Below, piece after piece: positions 1 to 10,899 of a DNA stretch of 64,000 nt. The notes under the pieces were generated by a model, which searched no databases, was not told the DNA's origin, and saw only the letters and a list, made by a program, of their open reading frames with translations. The stretch comes from Berberis thunbergii (taxonomy: Eukaryota; Streptophyta; Magnoliopsida; Ranunculales; Berberidaceae). How positions within the stretch are numbered: position 1 is the first letter of the stretch; each line of letters starts with the position of its first letter. The stretch spans positions 124,001 to 188,000 of the forward strand of contig QNQO01000557.1 of NCBI GenBank assembly GCA_003290165.1, written 5' to 3'. The position numbers and the translations under genes were made by a program.

Positions 1-131
1 ATACGATTTCATCGTTCACGCTCAAATTCCTACAAAGACATGAAACGAAATAATTACTATAAAATATAATAATCGAAACACTAACATGAATAAATTAAGG
101 GATATATTATGTAATAATTATGTGAATATCA
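1..131 (-). repeat. Partial 3' LTR of the Athila-like element
   Basis: On the minus strand the purine-rich GGTTTGGGG is followed, after TATT, by TGATATTC at 131, the expected TG start of an LTR. The rest lies outside the window. The 5' LTR of the same element ends GCATCA, so the ends agree as TGAT...ATCA. I could not match these 131 bases to the retained part of the 5' LTR, presumably because the matching end of that LTR is missing. Confidence 0.6.
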
Positions 132-146
132 AATACCCCAAACCTA
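132..146 (-). other. Polypurine tract of the Athila-like element
   Basis: The minus strand reads GGTTTGGGGTATT immediately before the LTR start. The preceding CTCGAGGACTAGCAAA resembles the 'CTTGAGGACAAGCAAA...TTTGGGG' context common just upstream of 3' LTRs in this branch. It would prime plus-strand DNA synthesis. Confidence 0.6.
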
Positions 147-2185
147 TATTTTGCTAGTCCTCGAGCAAAGAATAAAAATAAAATTTTAACTTACTTTGCA
201 GGAATCATCGGTTGCACTTACCTTAAACGTGCAACAAGGCTTTGAACCCCTAGATTACCTCTAGTGGACGAGTTATAGTCTCGTGAGGGTTTCCAAAAAT
301 GTTACCCACAAACATTACTGACTCAAAAAAACTTGGTCAACAGTGTTATTTTAAAACTTCAAGATTTGCAAGAAACCAACAGTGTCATTCTAGTGTATCA
401 ATTAAATGTCAAAATAATTTAATATTCTCCAAAGATTTAGAAAAAATTCACAATCATCCTCAACTCAATGTGTGTGTGTGGATAGCACTATCAACATAAC
501 TCTTCATTTCAGAGTAAAACAATGACTAAATCTCCTGTAGAAAGTTTGTTTTGACTTCAAATCTCTCATGTCGCTCACAATAAAACACTCAGAGATTTGG
601 TATTTCACTCAGTTTATATGTGAGGAAAGAGTAAATAATGGAAAACAATCATCTCACATATAGTAAACTTTATCATCCTTTTTTACTAAGGTTCGGGGAT
701 CCTAAATAACCCCGCTTGCTTTCCAAAAATAAATAAATATGAAGAACGATTTTTTCAAGAATGGAATGAATATGATCTCATGGACATGAATATCAATTAC
801 TTTTGGGAATGTTGAATCAAACACCATAGGTCTGATTATTAAATCTCCACATCTACGGAACCAACCTTACCTAAGATCAACTAGGACTTGTTGGGTTGTA
901 ACGGGCTTGGGTAATGGTTAATAAGGAATGTCAAAGGATTCTAAGAAAATTTTCTAGGAATGTATACACCCATTAAACGAATAATTAGGGCTATCAAGAA
1001 TAAACCAATGTTGCGCACCATCAATTTTTTCTTCATTCTCACATCTTTATCCTAATTGAAGAATCATTTTTTTTTTCTATTTTTTTTCTTCACCTTTTTT
1101 TTTTTTCATAGAGGATTTATGAAATATCTCATATTTGCTTTTTAATGCCATTTTGACACCAAGTATATCCATCCATACACATTCCAGAAAAGTTGGGGTA
1201 AAGGTTAATGGCTTAACAAATAAAAGTTATTCTAAGGCTCAAAAGGCCTACAAAAAGGTTAATGTTATGGGTAAGTTAAAAGGCTAGTTAATGGTCTAAA
1301 GAAAAAAATGCCTGGATCATTTCCTAAGTTCGGGTCAGTATTATGACATCTCAATGAATAAGCCAAGAAGTTCTAGTGTAAAATTCAATTTTGATGTCAT
1401 TCCCAAAGCACTTGATCAAAATAATGAAAATAATGAGATCATCAACGAGATAATGTAGACTCAAGAAAAATCAAGTTTATGTATAACCCTCAGAAAAATA
1501 GAAAGGCTCAAAGCTTTCAGGGTTAAGTCTCAACTATTATTCTAAGGTTTTCTAGTATATATTTCACTCATCAACTTCAAGTTATGCTAACATGGCTCAT
1601 GGTGCAAAGATAATCGAGTTGACAAATCTTATGAACTAGATCTAGCTTAAGGATCATACTAAACTTTCAGTTTTATCAATATACCATATGTCAAGTTGGC
1701 TGCATTTTCTTGAGCATAAAACATTTAAAATCCATTTTCATAATCGCAAAAGACCAATTTTCTTGTCAGAAAAAACATTTTTTTAAGGAATGAGAAAGAA
1801 AACACTAGGATTTTTTTTTAAAGAAAAAAAAAAAAATACTACGAAAATTCACTGACTATGAACCCTACCCCCAAACCTAATCCAACATTGTCCTCAATGT
1901 TTAACACAATAATTCTTACAAATGAATGAAATAAGTACATAAGAGGAGGTTAGAACAATATTACCGTGGTAAAGATTTACCAATTTTCACAAGTAATCCA
2001 CCGATGAGAGCCCAGAGACAAAAGAATTGTGGATTAGTTAATAGAAAATAGATAAATGTAGACTTGACATTAACAAAATAAAATAAAATTGTAAGTCAAA
2101 ACTGTTATGGAGCTAACGAGTATGAGTGAACACAACTAAATAGGGTACTCGAAAATCAATCCAGACTAACAGCAAAAAACACACA
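147..2185 (-). other. 3' untranslated region of the Athila-like element, no gene seen
   Basis: About 2 kb of AT-rich sequence lies between the integrase end and the PPT. It contains several poly-T/poly-A runs (around 1066-1110 and 1808-1835). No open frame has recognisable content. An env-like ORF, present in some Athila elements at this place, is not detectable. Confidence 0.5.
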
Positions 2186-2237
2186 ACTAAAGCTAGGCTG
2201 CCTCCTAGGAGTGCTTGGTTTAACGTCATTAGCCTGA
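2186..2237 (-). other. Conserved post-integrase motif (TGACGTTAAACCAAGC... type)
   Basis: The minus strand reads AATGACGTTAAACCAAGCAC followed by TCCTAGGAGGCAGCC. A close form of this motif (GACGTTAAAC, AAGCGCTT, GGGAGGCAACCC) recurs just downstream of integrase in many plant Athila/Tat-branch elements. It marks the end of pol. Its function is not known to me. Confidence 0.5.
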
Positions 2238-2299
2238 CAAACCCAGAAGATCCTCAATTCTGATACACAAGGTCCTCTAATAGAATCACATCAACCTCG

Positions 2300-3447
2300 C
2301 TTCTAATCGAGGTAACTCTAAGAATGGTTAAGTCCTTGACCATTTACCTTAAATACATGGTCATCCTTAGGGTTAACTATCTCCACAGCTCCATGTGGGA
2401 ACACTGCTTTCACAATATAAGGTCTTGACACCCGAGATCTCAACTTTCCATAAAAAAGTCGTACCGAGAGTTGAAAACGGAACTTTTTGAGATGGCTCAA
2501 AGGACTTACGAAGAATGGATTTATCATGAAATATCTTTGTTCGTTCTTTGTAGATTTTGGCATTGTGGTACGCATCATTCGGATCTCTTCCAACTCATTA
2601 AGTTGAAGCTTACGATGTGATCCAGCTTGACCATATCAAAATTGAATGTCTGATGGCCCAATATGCACGATGTTCCAATTTCAACAGCAATGACATGCTT
2701 TCCAAAAAAAACCTATATGGAGACATTCCAATCGGGGTCTTAAATGTTGTTATATAAGCCCAGAGACATCACTCAGACGTTGAGACCAGTCTTTACGATC
2801 TGGTCTGATGTCTTCTCTAGAATAATTTTAATCTCCCCGATTAGAAATCTCAACTTGCCCAATTGTTTGTGGATGATAGGGGGTGCCAACTTTATGAGTA
2901 ATGGAGTATTTCTTTACTAATGCTTGAAAATGAGAACCACTGTCACTTATAATGGCACGCGGAATACCAAACGAGAACAAATATTATCTTCAAGAATTTG
3001 CCACAACCCTGTGTCATGCGTTTTACATGGTATCGCTTCTACCATTTGGACACATAATCCACAGCAACAAGGTTGAAAAGATGCCAAATGAAGGCGGGAA
3101 TGGTCCCATGAAATCAATACCCCAAAATCAAAGATTCAACCAAAGAATATTAGTAAGGGGCATCATGTTACGACGACCATTCGTTGGCATTGATCACAAG
3201 TGTGCAAAGGCATGAGTATCTTGAAAAAGGGTAGGCAATAAAAACACTCTGCAAAACTTTTGCAACTGTTTTCTAGAGCTAAATGACTACCACAAGCTTG
3301 CTCATGGAAAAATGAGATGATGCTGTGAAATTCACTCTCAGGAACACATCTCCTGATAACCTGATCAGGACAATACTTGAACAAGTATGGATCATCCCAG
3401 AAGAAATGTCTAACCTCAGCAAGAAATTTGGATCTATCTTGTTTAGA
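2300..3447 (-). pseudogene. Integrase domain, broken
   Basis: Integrase would insert the cDNA into chromosomes. In order on the minus strand: the zinc-binding region (about 3384-3163) with the HHCC pieces SEFHSIISFFHEQACGSH and CDQCQR; the catalytic-core pieces GIDFMGP (about 3113-3093), VDYVSKW (about 3063-3043), [12 protein letters not shown] (about 2978-2940) and HPQTIGQVE (about 2873-2845); and the C-terminal GKLRSR...HGAVEIVNPKD with FKVNGQ (2593-2318). The pieces lie in different frames. A TAG follows VDYVSKW, the usual ISDGG reads ISDSG, and the frame shifts again near 2760. It continues pol directly after the RNase H domain. Confidence 0.85.
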
Positions 3448-4815
3448 CTACTTAAAAGGAAGTTGACCTGTAACAAGATAGTTCACGATATCTGCATACC
3501 AAGGTAATTGGGAGAGAGCAAATAATTGCTCATCAGGAAATGACTCATTCAATGGTAAATATTCGCTAGATGACTCTACCAGAAGTCTAGATAAATGGTC
3601 AGCTACAATGTTTTCCGAACCTTTCTTGTCCCGAATTTCAATATTAAACTCTTGTAGCAATAGGACCCATCGAATTAAGCGAGGTTTAGCATCTTTTTTA
3701 GAGAAAAGATACTTTAACGCCGCATGATCAGTAAAAATAATTACTTTGGATCCTATAAGGTAAGATCGAAATTTATCTAGAGCAAAGACTACAGCTAATA
3801 ACTTTTTATCAGTGGTGGAGTAATTAAGTTGTGCGTCTTGTAGAGTTCTACTAGCGTAATAAATGACATGTGGCTTTTTGTCCAATCGTTGCCCTAGGAC
3901 AGCTCCGAGTGCAAAGTCGGAAACATCACACATAAGCTCAAAAGGAAACTTCCAATTAGGAGATTGGATGATTGGAGCTGAAGTCAATAATTGTTTAAGC
4001 TTCTCAAAAGCTTTCAAACAATCTTCATCAAAAACAAAAACTGCGTCTTTGGCAAGTAAATTGCATAAAGGACGAGCGATTTTGCTAAAGTCTTTGATGA
4101 ATCTTCGATAAAATCCAGCATGGCCTAGAAAAGATCTAATTTCCTTAACCGTCTTCAGAGGCGGAAGACTCAAAATTAAATCAATTTTGGATTTGTCGAC
4201 TTCAATTCCCTTGTGTGAAATTACATGTCCAAGAACAATGCCCTGTCGTACCATAAAATGACATTTCTCCCAATTTAAGACAAGATTTTTCTCCACACAT
4301 CTATTTAACACTAAAGTTAAATGATGTAGACATTCATCAAATGAATCACCAAATACTAAGAAATCATCCATAAACACTTCGAGGAACCTCTCAACCATAT
4401 CGAAAAAAATACTAAGCATGCACCGTTGAAAAGTAGCGGGTGCGTTACACAATCCAAAGGGCATTCTCCGATATGCGAAAGTACCAAAGGGACAAATGAA
4501 TGTGGTCTTCTCTTGATCCTCGGGTGCAATGGGGATTTGGTTATAACTGGAATACCCATCAAGAAAACAATAGTAATCATGTCCGGCTAACCTTTCAAAC
4601 ATCTGGTCAATGAAAGGAAGAGGAAAGTGATCCTTCCTTGTGACCAAGTTCAACTTACGGTAATCAATACATACTCGCCACCCCGTGGCCATGCGGGTTG
4701 GTACTAATTCATTCTTGTCATTCTTGATTACCGTTACCCCTGACTTCTTTGGGACAACTTGAACAGGACTTACCCAAGGACTATCCGAAATTGGGTAGAT
4801 TATACCCACTTCCAA
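3448..4815 (-). CDS. Reverse transcriptase / RNase H, longest open piece of pol (455 codons)
   Basis: This is the open part of a Ty3/gypsy Pol. Visible RT motifs are [12 protein letters not shown] (res. 15-26), [12 protein letters not shown] (45-56), [11 protein letters not shown] (84-94), [14 protein letters not shown] (118-131) and the active-site FMDDF (148-152). RNase H follows with D297 ([14 protein letters not shown]), D363 ([10 protein letters not shown]) and D406 (VADHLSRL). The usual catalytic Glu of the TEKELL motif is Lys here (TTDKKLL, K338), so RNase H should be inactive. The annotated Met is not the true start: N-terminal RT sequence continues upstream in another frame. The frame ends after [12 protein letters not shown], where integrase should continue. 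Confidence 0.95.
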   Translation of the reverse strand: MEVGIIYPISDSPWVSPVQVVPKKSGVTVIKNDKNELVPTRMATGWRVCIDYRKLNLVTRKDHFPLPFIDQMFERLAGHDYYCFLDGYSSYNQIPIAPEDQEKTTFICPFGTFAYRRMPFGLCNAPATFQRCMLSIFFDMVERFLEVFMDDFLVFGDSFDECLHHLTLVLNRCVEKNLVLNWEKCHFMVRQGIVLGHVISHKGIEVDKSKIDLILSLPPLKTVKEIRSFLGHAGFYRRFIKDFSKIARPLCNLLAKDAVFVFDEDCLKAFEKLKQLLTSAPIIQSPNWKFPFELMCDVSDFALGAVLGQRLDKKPHVIYYASRTLQDAQLNYSTTDKKLLAVVFALDKFRSYLIGSKVIIFTDHAALKYLFSKKDAKPRLIRWVLLLQEFNIEIRDKKGSENIVADHLSRLLVESSSEYLPLNESFPDEQLFALSQLPWYADIVNYLVTGQLPFK

Positions 4816-5060
4816 AATTTGAGGACTTCGGCTCGGACAACTTCCTTTAGATTAGGATTAAGTCTACGTTGCATTTCACGCGATACTTAGGCATTATCTT
4901 CGATATGAATGTGATGCATGCAAACAATTGGACTTATTCCTTTAATATCCGCGATAGTCCACCCAAGTGCTGTTTTATGTTTTTTTAAAACATCTAACAT
5001 TTTTCATTCTTGTTCTTCAGTCAATGTAGATGAAATAATAACAGGTAAGGTATTGTCAAC
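4816..5060 (-). pseudogene. N-terminal edge of RT, frameshifted
   Basis: The minus strand encodes SPIVCMHHIHIEDNA, then SREMQ and [14 protein letters not shown], the stretch that normally leads into the first RT motif of this branch. A TAA interrupts it after IEDNA. One A appears to be missing in the run just before the open RT frame (about 4817-4822), throwing this part out of frame. Confidence 0.7.
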
Positions 5061-5394
5061 ACCTAAAAATGCATACTTGAGGTGTCAGGTAATACTTTTA
5101 GGTCGAGCTTGGGTGGTTGTTCAACGGAAGGGACTTGATTTGACTCACTGAGTGGAAGAGTTTCCACCCTAGGTTCCATTTATAACGGTTTCCATTATAG
5201 GGGTAGAATCAAGAAAGCATTGACTTCCTGATGAAATCATAATATCGAAGTCTAAATTAAAATGAGTCAACAAGCCTCTAAAGGATCATTAAATCTGAGG
5301 AAATGAATGTCCGCCAATCTCTCATCATGTTAACCTCAAGAAGTCTCAGACTCGGGAGGTTGTTGACTACATTGAGTTCGACGGTCATGTTACC

Positions 5395-5760
5395 CAAATG
5401 ATAATTTCATGATTCCATTTCGACAGTTAATGATAGCATTGGAGTGGCAAAAATGGACGACCCAAATAAGTGAATGTGACTAGAGGGATTGTAAACAGGT
5501 TGTGTGTCAGACTATGAAATCCACAGGGAAATAAAATTTTGTCCACCTTAATGATCACATCTCTAACATACCGTGGGGGACTCAGACAGATCTGTCTGCC
5601 AATTGCAATGTCACTTGAGTTGGTTTCAACTCACCAAGACCCAATTGCTCATACACTGAATACGGTAATAAATTAACACTTGCCCCTAAATCTAACAGTG
5701 CCTTCTCAATCATATGATCACCAATCACACATGAAATAGTCGGGCAACCAGGATGTTGTA
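5395..5760 (-). pseudogene. Aspartic protease domain, broken
   Basis: The retroviral-type protease that would cut Gag-Pol. On the minus strand, KALLDLGASVNLLPYSVYEQ with LGLGELKPTQVTLQLADRSV holds the active-site Asp (DLGAS). A TGA follows LADRSV. Downstream fragments YLGRPFL and NAIINCRNGIM match the C-terminal half of the domain but lie in shifted frames. It sits between gag and RT as expected. Confidence 0.8.
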
Positions 5761-5849
5761 CTTATGTGGGGTTTTATGTTGAAGGATGGAGCTAACTTGG
5801 TCAGTTAGGAAGGCTCTTTTGTGCACATTCAGTTTTCGATTTTGTGTAC

Positions 5850-7059
5850 ACAAATCCTTCAAAAACTTGGCATAAGAGGGAACTTGCTTAATGGCCTCGA
5901 GTAATGGAATATTGATTTGAACTTGTTTAAAAATTTTCCATTATATCGTTGGCATTTGTTCCTTTCTGCGCCGGAACTAACCGCGATGGGAATAGAGCTC
6001 TTGGCATATAGGATGCCTTGGTGGGATCAGAGTCAAGATGATGATCCTCTTAAGAAGATGAGGCTTTATCAGCCTCCTTCTCAGATGGACGGGTGTGACT
6101 TGCTTGGTTGTGGATTGGGATTCAAGTCAATACAGATTAGACATGTCTAATTTGTTTGTCAACTGTGTTTTCCCACTCCTAAGGGTGATATAGATTTGAC
6201 ATCTTCATTGCGTGGCTGAGATGTACTGCTATTTCGAATTGGCCTTAGGATTTTGATGGGTTGACCTGGGAATCTTCCTGCTTCTCTTCAGGAAAGGATT
6301 TCCTATTTGACCTCACAGTCACTCAAGCTTTTGGATGGCTTGAGATTGTTGTTTGAGAATTAGCTCTTAGTTCGGTGATAGCCTGAGAGTTCTGTTCGAC
6401 GTATGTTCCTGTTCTCCTGCATAAATTGGTTTAATGTATCCTGAAAATCTGAGTATAGAGAGAGAACAATCTGATTGAATTGAGGCCTATTAGCAGGAAT
6501 TGGAGCTCGAGGAGCTGAGGGATACAATAGGCCTCCTTGATGTTGACCATGGGTCATGAAAGATTAGGGTGTTTGGAAAACCCTGGATTGTAGAAAATTT
6601 TAGTGTGGATTATAACCAGATTGCTAAAGGTATTGAATGCATTGACTTGTTCAGGAAAATAGCCAGGGTACTCATTTTTCAAGTGACAGTCTGATGTGAA
6701 TGACTAGAACTTGAACATGTAGCACATAACTCGGATGAACATTGGTTTGGACTGATGGCTGAGATTTTTCCAAGATTGCATCAATCTTTTGTGCATTGTC
6801 ATTACAATGGTTCCAACTTGAAGAAGGAGGAAGATGAGAGTAGATGATGTATCCCTTACTTCATACAAACCACCCTTTCACCTATCCGAGTTTTTTCTTG
6901 AATAATCCCATTTAGTGTTCTAAAAATCGGCCTAGGCGGCGCCTAGGCGCTAGAAGGTGGAAAATCACCCAGATTAATGGCTGGGTGGGCAGTCTGGGCG
7001 ATTTTGGGCAGCCAGGGCGGTTCTGGGCAGTCTGGGCAGGTCTAGGCGGGTCTGGGCGA

Positions 7060-7091
<32 letters not shown>

Positions 7092-8214
7092 AGGATGATT
7101 GTGTTCTTATTTTATTTTTCTTTCCTATTTTTTAGAAATAAACTATTTAATTGTTTTTTATTCAGTATATGTCTAAATGTAGCAAATGATACTTAATGGA
7201 ATTCTCAAAGGATCTACCGGTACCAATTTTACTAATGTAGATTTTATCAAACATAACTGAGGTTATTCATGCAATTTGAAGAAAAATAAAAGAGTACACA
7301 AATTCAAATTTATATAAAGTACCCATCATGACCAACTTCAGTATTTGAGTTTTAATTAATTTTGTTCATGATTGTTAAATTTTCATGTTTTTAAATTTTT
7401 CATATGTATATTGGCATTAAATTGGATGTAATTGATAAGGTATTATGCTTAACTTTTGTAAATTATTAAAGTAATAATACAAAACCTAAGACCGCCTAGG
7501 CCCCTGGGTGCTAGACTCCTGCTCGCCGCCCGCCCAGCGCCTAGCGATTTTTAGAACACTGATCCCATTGTTGAGAATTTTCAGAAATAGCTTTAAAGAA
7601 TTCCCAAATCTCATTAGCACTCATCTTCATAAGTGACCCACCACTAGTGGCGTCAATCATTCAACGATTTTGAGGGGTTAACGCGTCTTGAAAGTATTGA
7701 ACCAAGCGCCACTTTTCAAAGTCATGATGGGGACACCTAGCAATGAGTTCATTAAATCTTTCCCAACATTCATAGAAATGTTCACCCTCTTTCTGTTGAA
7801 AATTAGATATATCTCTTCGATGACATTTGTTTTATGAATAGGAAAATATTTTGTCAAAAATTTTCTTGATAGGGTATCCCAAGTGTCAATGGTTCCAGTT
7901 TCTAAGGAGTTTAACCATGAATTTGCCCTATTTTTTAAAGAAAAGGGGAACAGCCTAAGACGAACTGAATCATCAGAAAAATTGGGATATTTCAGAGTAG
8001 CACAAATGTCAAGAAACTCTTTGACATGAAGATAGGGATTCTCTTTTTCTAGACCATAAAAGGAAGGCAAAAGGTGGATAATTGATGGTTTTAGCTCAAA
8101 GCTACTTGCAGTGGTCTCAGGTAAGACAATGCAAGATGGGGTGTTATTGGAACGTGGAGAGAAATAATCCTTAAATGCTCTCTCCCCAGCCATTTTAGTG
8201 GTCTCACTCGACAA
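5850..8214 (-). pseudogene. gag, interrupted by a hAT element
   Basis: The capsid-type Gag protein. The 8214-7678 part encodes a retrotransposon gag domain: FYGLEKENPYLHVKEFLDIC, LRLFPFSLKNRANSWLNSL, WDTLSRKFLTKYFP. A frameshift near 7810 moves the continuation (EGEHFYECWERFNELIARCP, then MIDATSGGSLMKMSANEIWE near 7660-7600) to another frame. A hAT element splits the gene at 6913-7561. The 6557-6360 piece (PQFNQIVLSLYSDFQDTLNQ) looks like the gag C-terminal region. No zinc knuckle was found. ATG at 8214 is a plausible start but is not proven. Confidence 0.8.
6913..7561. mobile_element. hAT-type MITE with perfect 8-bp target duplication
   Basis: 649 bp flanked by the direct repeat ATCCCATT at 6905-6912 and 7562-7569. 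The ends are inverted: TAGTGTTCTAAAAATCG at the left, and CAGTGTTCTAAAAATCG as the reverse complement of the right end. Just inside, both ends carry CTAGGCG-rich sequence (CCTAGGCGGCGCCTAGGCG at left). An 8-bp duplication and a YAGTG terminus are typical of hAT. The interior is AT-rich with a 28-base T run (about 7060-7087) and no coding capacity. Confidence 0.9.
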
Positions 8215-9652
8215 GGAGAAATGTTCTAGAAGGTCAATGGGACTTCAAACAACTCTACAAGATCCTCTTTAATTAGTCTACCTCTTGAATCTCGTTCCCA
8301 AAGACGCATAAACAAGTCTACACCAAGTGAGTTTTGAAATGTTTACTAACCTTAAAAAAATTTCACGCACAGACTCAAACACAATCAGCAACCAATTGAT
8401 GCACAAGAAAAAATGCCTCCCTAAGCAATCAGTGTTTTTGAGATTAATTATCTTTTTATCTTTGGGGGACAAATTATTTCTTATGTAATATTTATATCAG
8501 AGCAATGGGTGCTACAAGATGATCCTAAGAGTGTATACTTTACACCACAAAGTTCAAAATCAGTAGGTTAGAGTTTTGTTTCAAAGAAACCGGATTATCG
8601 CACAAGAGAAGGAGGTCATAATGGTCCAATTAAGTACTTCCTTGTGCTACCGCTCTGTAAGCCAATAGATGTGAGAACGATGTGATGTTAAATGCACACT
8701 TGAGGCTTGTGTTCCTAACCCAAAACTGTTAGTTACACCAATCCTTCTTGTGGATCGTAGCTTACTTATGACTCAGCGTACCGGGTAAATTACCCTTGTG
8801 GCAGTGGCCTAGGAGTTCATTGAATGATTAAACCCATCGTCACTTTTAGCAGCGGTCAACACAAAAATTATTGGATTCACCTTGGTCTTGATTGTCTTAT
8901 GAACACCGTACTTAAAAGATGTTCTATCTAACTTGCTAATTGATTTTAATTATGTTAGGCTATTGGTTGCACACAGCTAAAGTGATGAGGTGGGGATATC
9001 AAGTCCCACCAGTTTCTATTTATAAGCTGGGTCTGCTTATTATGAATTACTAAAGTTTAGCATCCACAATTACATAAATTTAACAATCAATCACACAATT
9101 TCAAACAATTACACTAGGCACCCTGGTCGCTAATACGTTGCGTGTGATAAAAATACTTACAGTGTGCGTATCCCTTCTGCACAAAAGTTAGCACAATTCA
9201 AAAAAAAAGTCCGACTTCTTTTTATCTGTTTCACTCAACACACAAGCACATGCAAATAAATTTACTGGTCTTGGTCTTAGAAGTCGGATTTCTAAATCAT
9301 AAAAATTATTGGGTAACAATTAAAATTGTTTCCCTAAAATTTCTTTTGACTTAAAGAATTTAGGGTTTTTATTTTTTTGTGATTAAAAAAAATGAAAAAC
9401 AGTAGAGTTTAAAATTATTACACCAGACACTCGTAAAATGAGGTGAAAAATGAAATTAAACACTCCTCACAAAAATAAAAATAAAAATTTGCAAGATCGT
9501 CCAATTTCCTCGACAAGCGTGTATTCTGCAAAATCAAACAAATAAAATGAAATTTGTGTAAAAAGAACTTAGCAAAATAAAAATAAATTTTTTTGATTTT
9601 TTTTAGTGATTAGTGAAAAAAATCTTAAATTCAATTACACCGCTACCTTCTT

Positions 9653-9670
9653 CGGCAACGGCGCCAAAAA
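9653..9670 (-). repeat. Second PBS-like copy
   Basis: The minus strand reads TTTTTGGCGCCGTTGCCG, repeating the first 14 bases of the PBS at 9714-9731 about 60 bp further into the leader. Both copies are preceded by AAGTTTT. Confidence 0.7.
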
Positions 9671-9675
9671 CTTAC

Positions 9676-9693
9676 ACCACTATACTACAACGA
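9676..9693 (-). other. 18-bp match to the 5' end of plant tRNA-Asp
   Basis: The minus strand reads TCGTTGTAGTATAGTGGT, which equals bases 2-19 of plant tRNA-Asp(GUC) as I remember it. A second partial match, TATAGTGGTAAGT, lies at 9699-9711. Both sit between the two PBS-like copies. Only the 5' part of the tRNA is present, so this is not a tRNA gene. Confidence 0.6.
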
Positions 9694-9713
9694 TAAAAAC
9701 TTACCACTATATT

Positions 9714-9731
9714 TCCCCGGCAACGGCGCCA
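9714..9731 (-). other. Primer-binding site, tRNA-Asp type
   Basis: The minus strand reads TGGCGCCGTTGCCGGGGA, complementary to the 3' end of plant tRNA-Asp (TCCCCGGCAACGGCGCCA). It lies 5 bases after the LTR end GCATCA. Asp-type primers are common in Athila-type elements. Confidence 0.85.
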
Positions 9732-9736
9732 AAACT

Positions 9737-10899
9737 TGATGCAAGTTTAGCTAACCTAAATTAATATGCTAATTTAACCCACTTGTAATAACCGCTAGTG
9801 CACGGTACCTAACTGGTAAACAACGGCAAGTACGGGTCGATCCCCACGAGGAAGTGAGTGCAATTGAATTTTAGAATGTATCTAAACTAATTTAGAGAAA
9901 AATGGGGTTACAGTGTTTTTAAAACTAAACTAAAAATAAATTAAAAATAAGAAAAATAAAATAAAAGAGATGAGATGGATTTTGTGGGCTTGGACTCACC
10001 AATGAGTTAGCAAAAACATTTAAATCTAAATTACAGAAAATTTAAACGATAAGCTTTAAGGATGAGAATCCCTTGCTTACACCGAATATGTGATCGTTAC
10101 AATCCAATTCAACTTATATCATGTTCTATCAAACATTAACAAATTATTTCAAGCAAATACGTTCTTACCAAGTATTAAGTGTTTTTTTGGGGCACACTTA
10201 ATCAAAGTTTAAGCTTAATATTTTTACCACATGCTTTGAATATGGAAAAAGGGTAATTCTAACTACCAAACATATCAAGATTAATTTCTCAAAAATGAAG
10301 GGTGAAAGCAATTTATAAAAAATTCAGAAATAAATTGTAATTAACAGTTAAGCACACAATTCATAAAATAAATCAAAATGAATGATGCAATCCCTTTGGT
10401 TTGTCGGAAACTCGATGTGGTGGTACTCAGTAGATCAGCAGGTGGTCCGAACACAAATCCCTTGAAAATGTTCCCAAAACGCTCTGTGGTGGTACAGAGC
10501 AGATTCGAAGGTGTGAATAGCCAAAATCAATTGACTCAGTGTCCTTCGTCCTCCAGCGCGACAGCGCCGCTCGCAGTGCTACTCCGTCTTTCTCCGTGCT
10601 CCTCGCGAGGGTCCTCGACCTCGAAATGTCTCTAGAACCCGCAAAAGAAGAGGAAAGGTGAGGAAACAGAGAGAAAACTCAAAAACAGAGAGAGAAATCG
10701 GAAGGAGGCTCCCGTTGTTTTCACTGTCGCGGTGGTTGTGCCCCGCGGATGAGCTGCTATGTGATGGTGGCCGTGAGAGATGGAGACAGGACGGAGGTCG
10801 AGACTAAGAGAGGGCGGTGAAGGCGGCTCGCGAGGTGCTGGCTCTGTGGCGAGGCGGAAATAGAGTCGTGGTGATGCGGCTCTGTTTCGCGGTGGTTGT
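9737..10899 (-). repeat. 5' LTR of the Athila-like element (right edge uncertain)
   Basis: Starts on the plus strand with TGATGCAAGTTTAGC (the LTR 3' end on the minus strand). It contains CGGGTCGATCCCCACGAGG and GTGCACGGTACC, wording frequent at the 3' ends of LTRs in this branch. The stretch 10640-10899 is GC-rich with a repeated CGCGGTGGTTGT. The other LTR end (TGATATTC on the minus strand) was not found, so the LTR is either longer and interrupted or truncated by the next element. Confidence 0.6.

Larger units (their letters stand above)
8215..9713 (-). other. 5' leader of the Athila-like element, no gene seen
   Basis: About 1.5 kb between the PBS and the gag start. It is AT-rich and I see no conserved coding content. 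Long leaders are usual in this branch. Confidence 0.4.
1..10899 (-). mobile_element. Athila-like Ty3/gypsy LTR retrotransposon, decayed, runs off the left edge
   Basis: Read on the minus strand, the order is 5' LTR (from about 10899 to 9737), tRNA-Asp-type PBS, leader, gag, protease, RT/RNase H, integrase, a 3' untranslated region, PPT and the start of the 3' LTR (131 to below 1). This is the gag-PR-RT-RH-IN order of Ty3/gypsy. The PBS type, the protease motif DLGASVNLLP and the integrase C-terminal motif HGAVEIVNPKD point to the Athila/Tat branch. Frameshifts and stops in gag, PR and IN, plus a hAT insertion in gag, show that it is dead. The right edge of the 5' LTR is not resolved; I stop it where the next element begins. 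Confidence 0.85.

Noticed and set aside
2952..3215. Plus-strand 87-residue ORF
   Set aside because: Antisense to the integrase core motifs.
9653..9731. tRNA-Asp gene
   Set aside because: Only 5' and 3' end sequences are present in the wrong arrangement; anticodon and T arms are missing.
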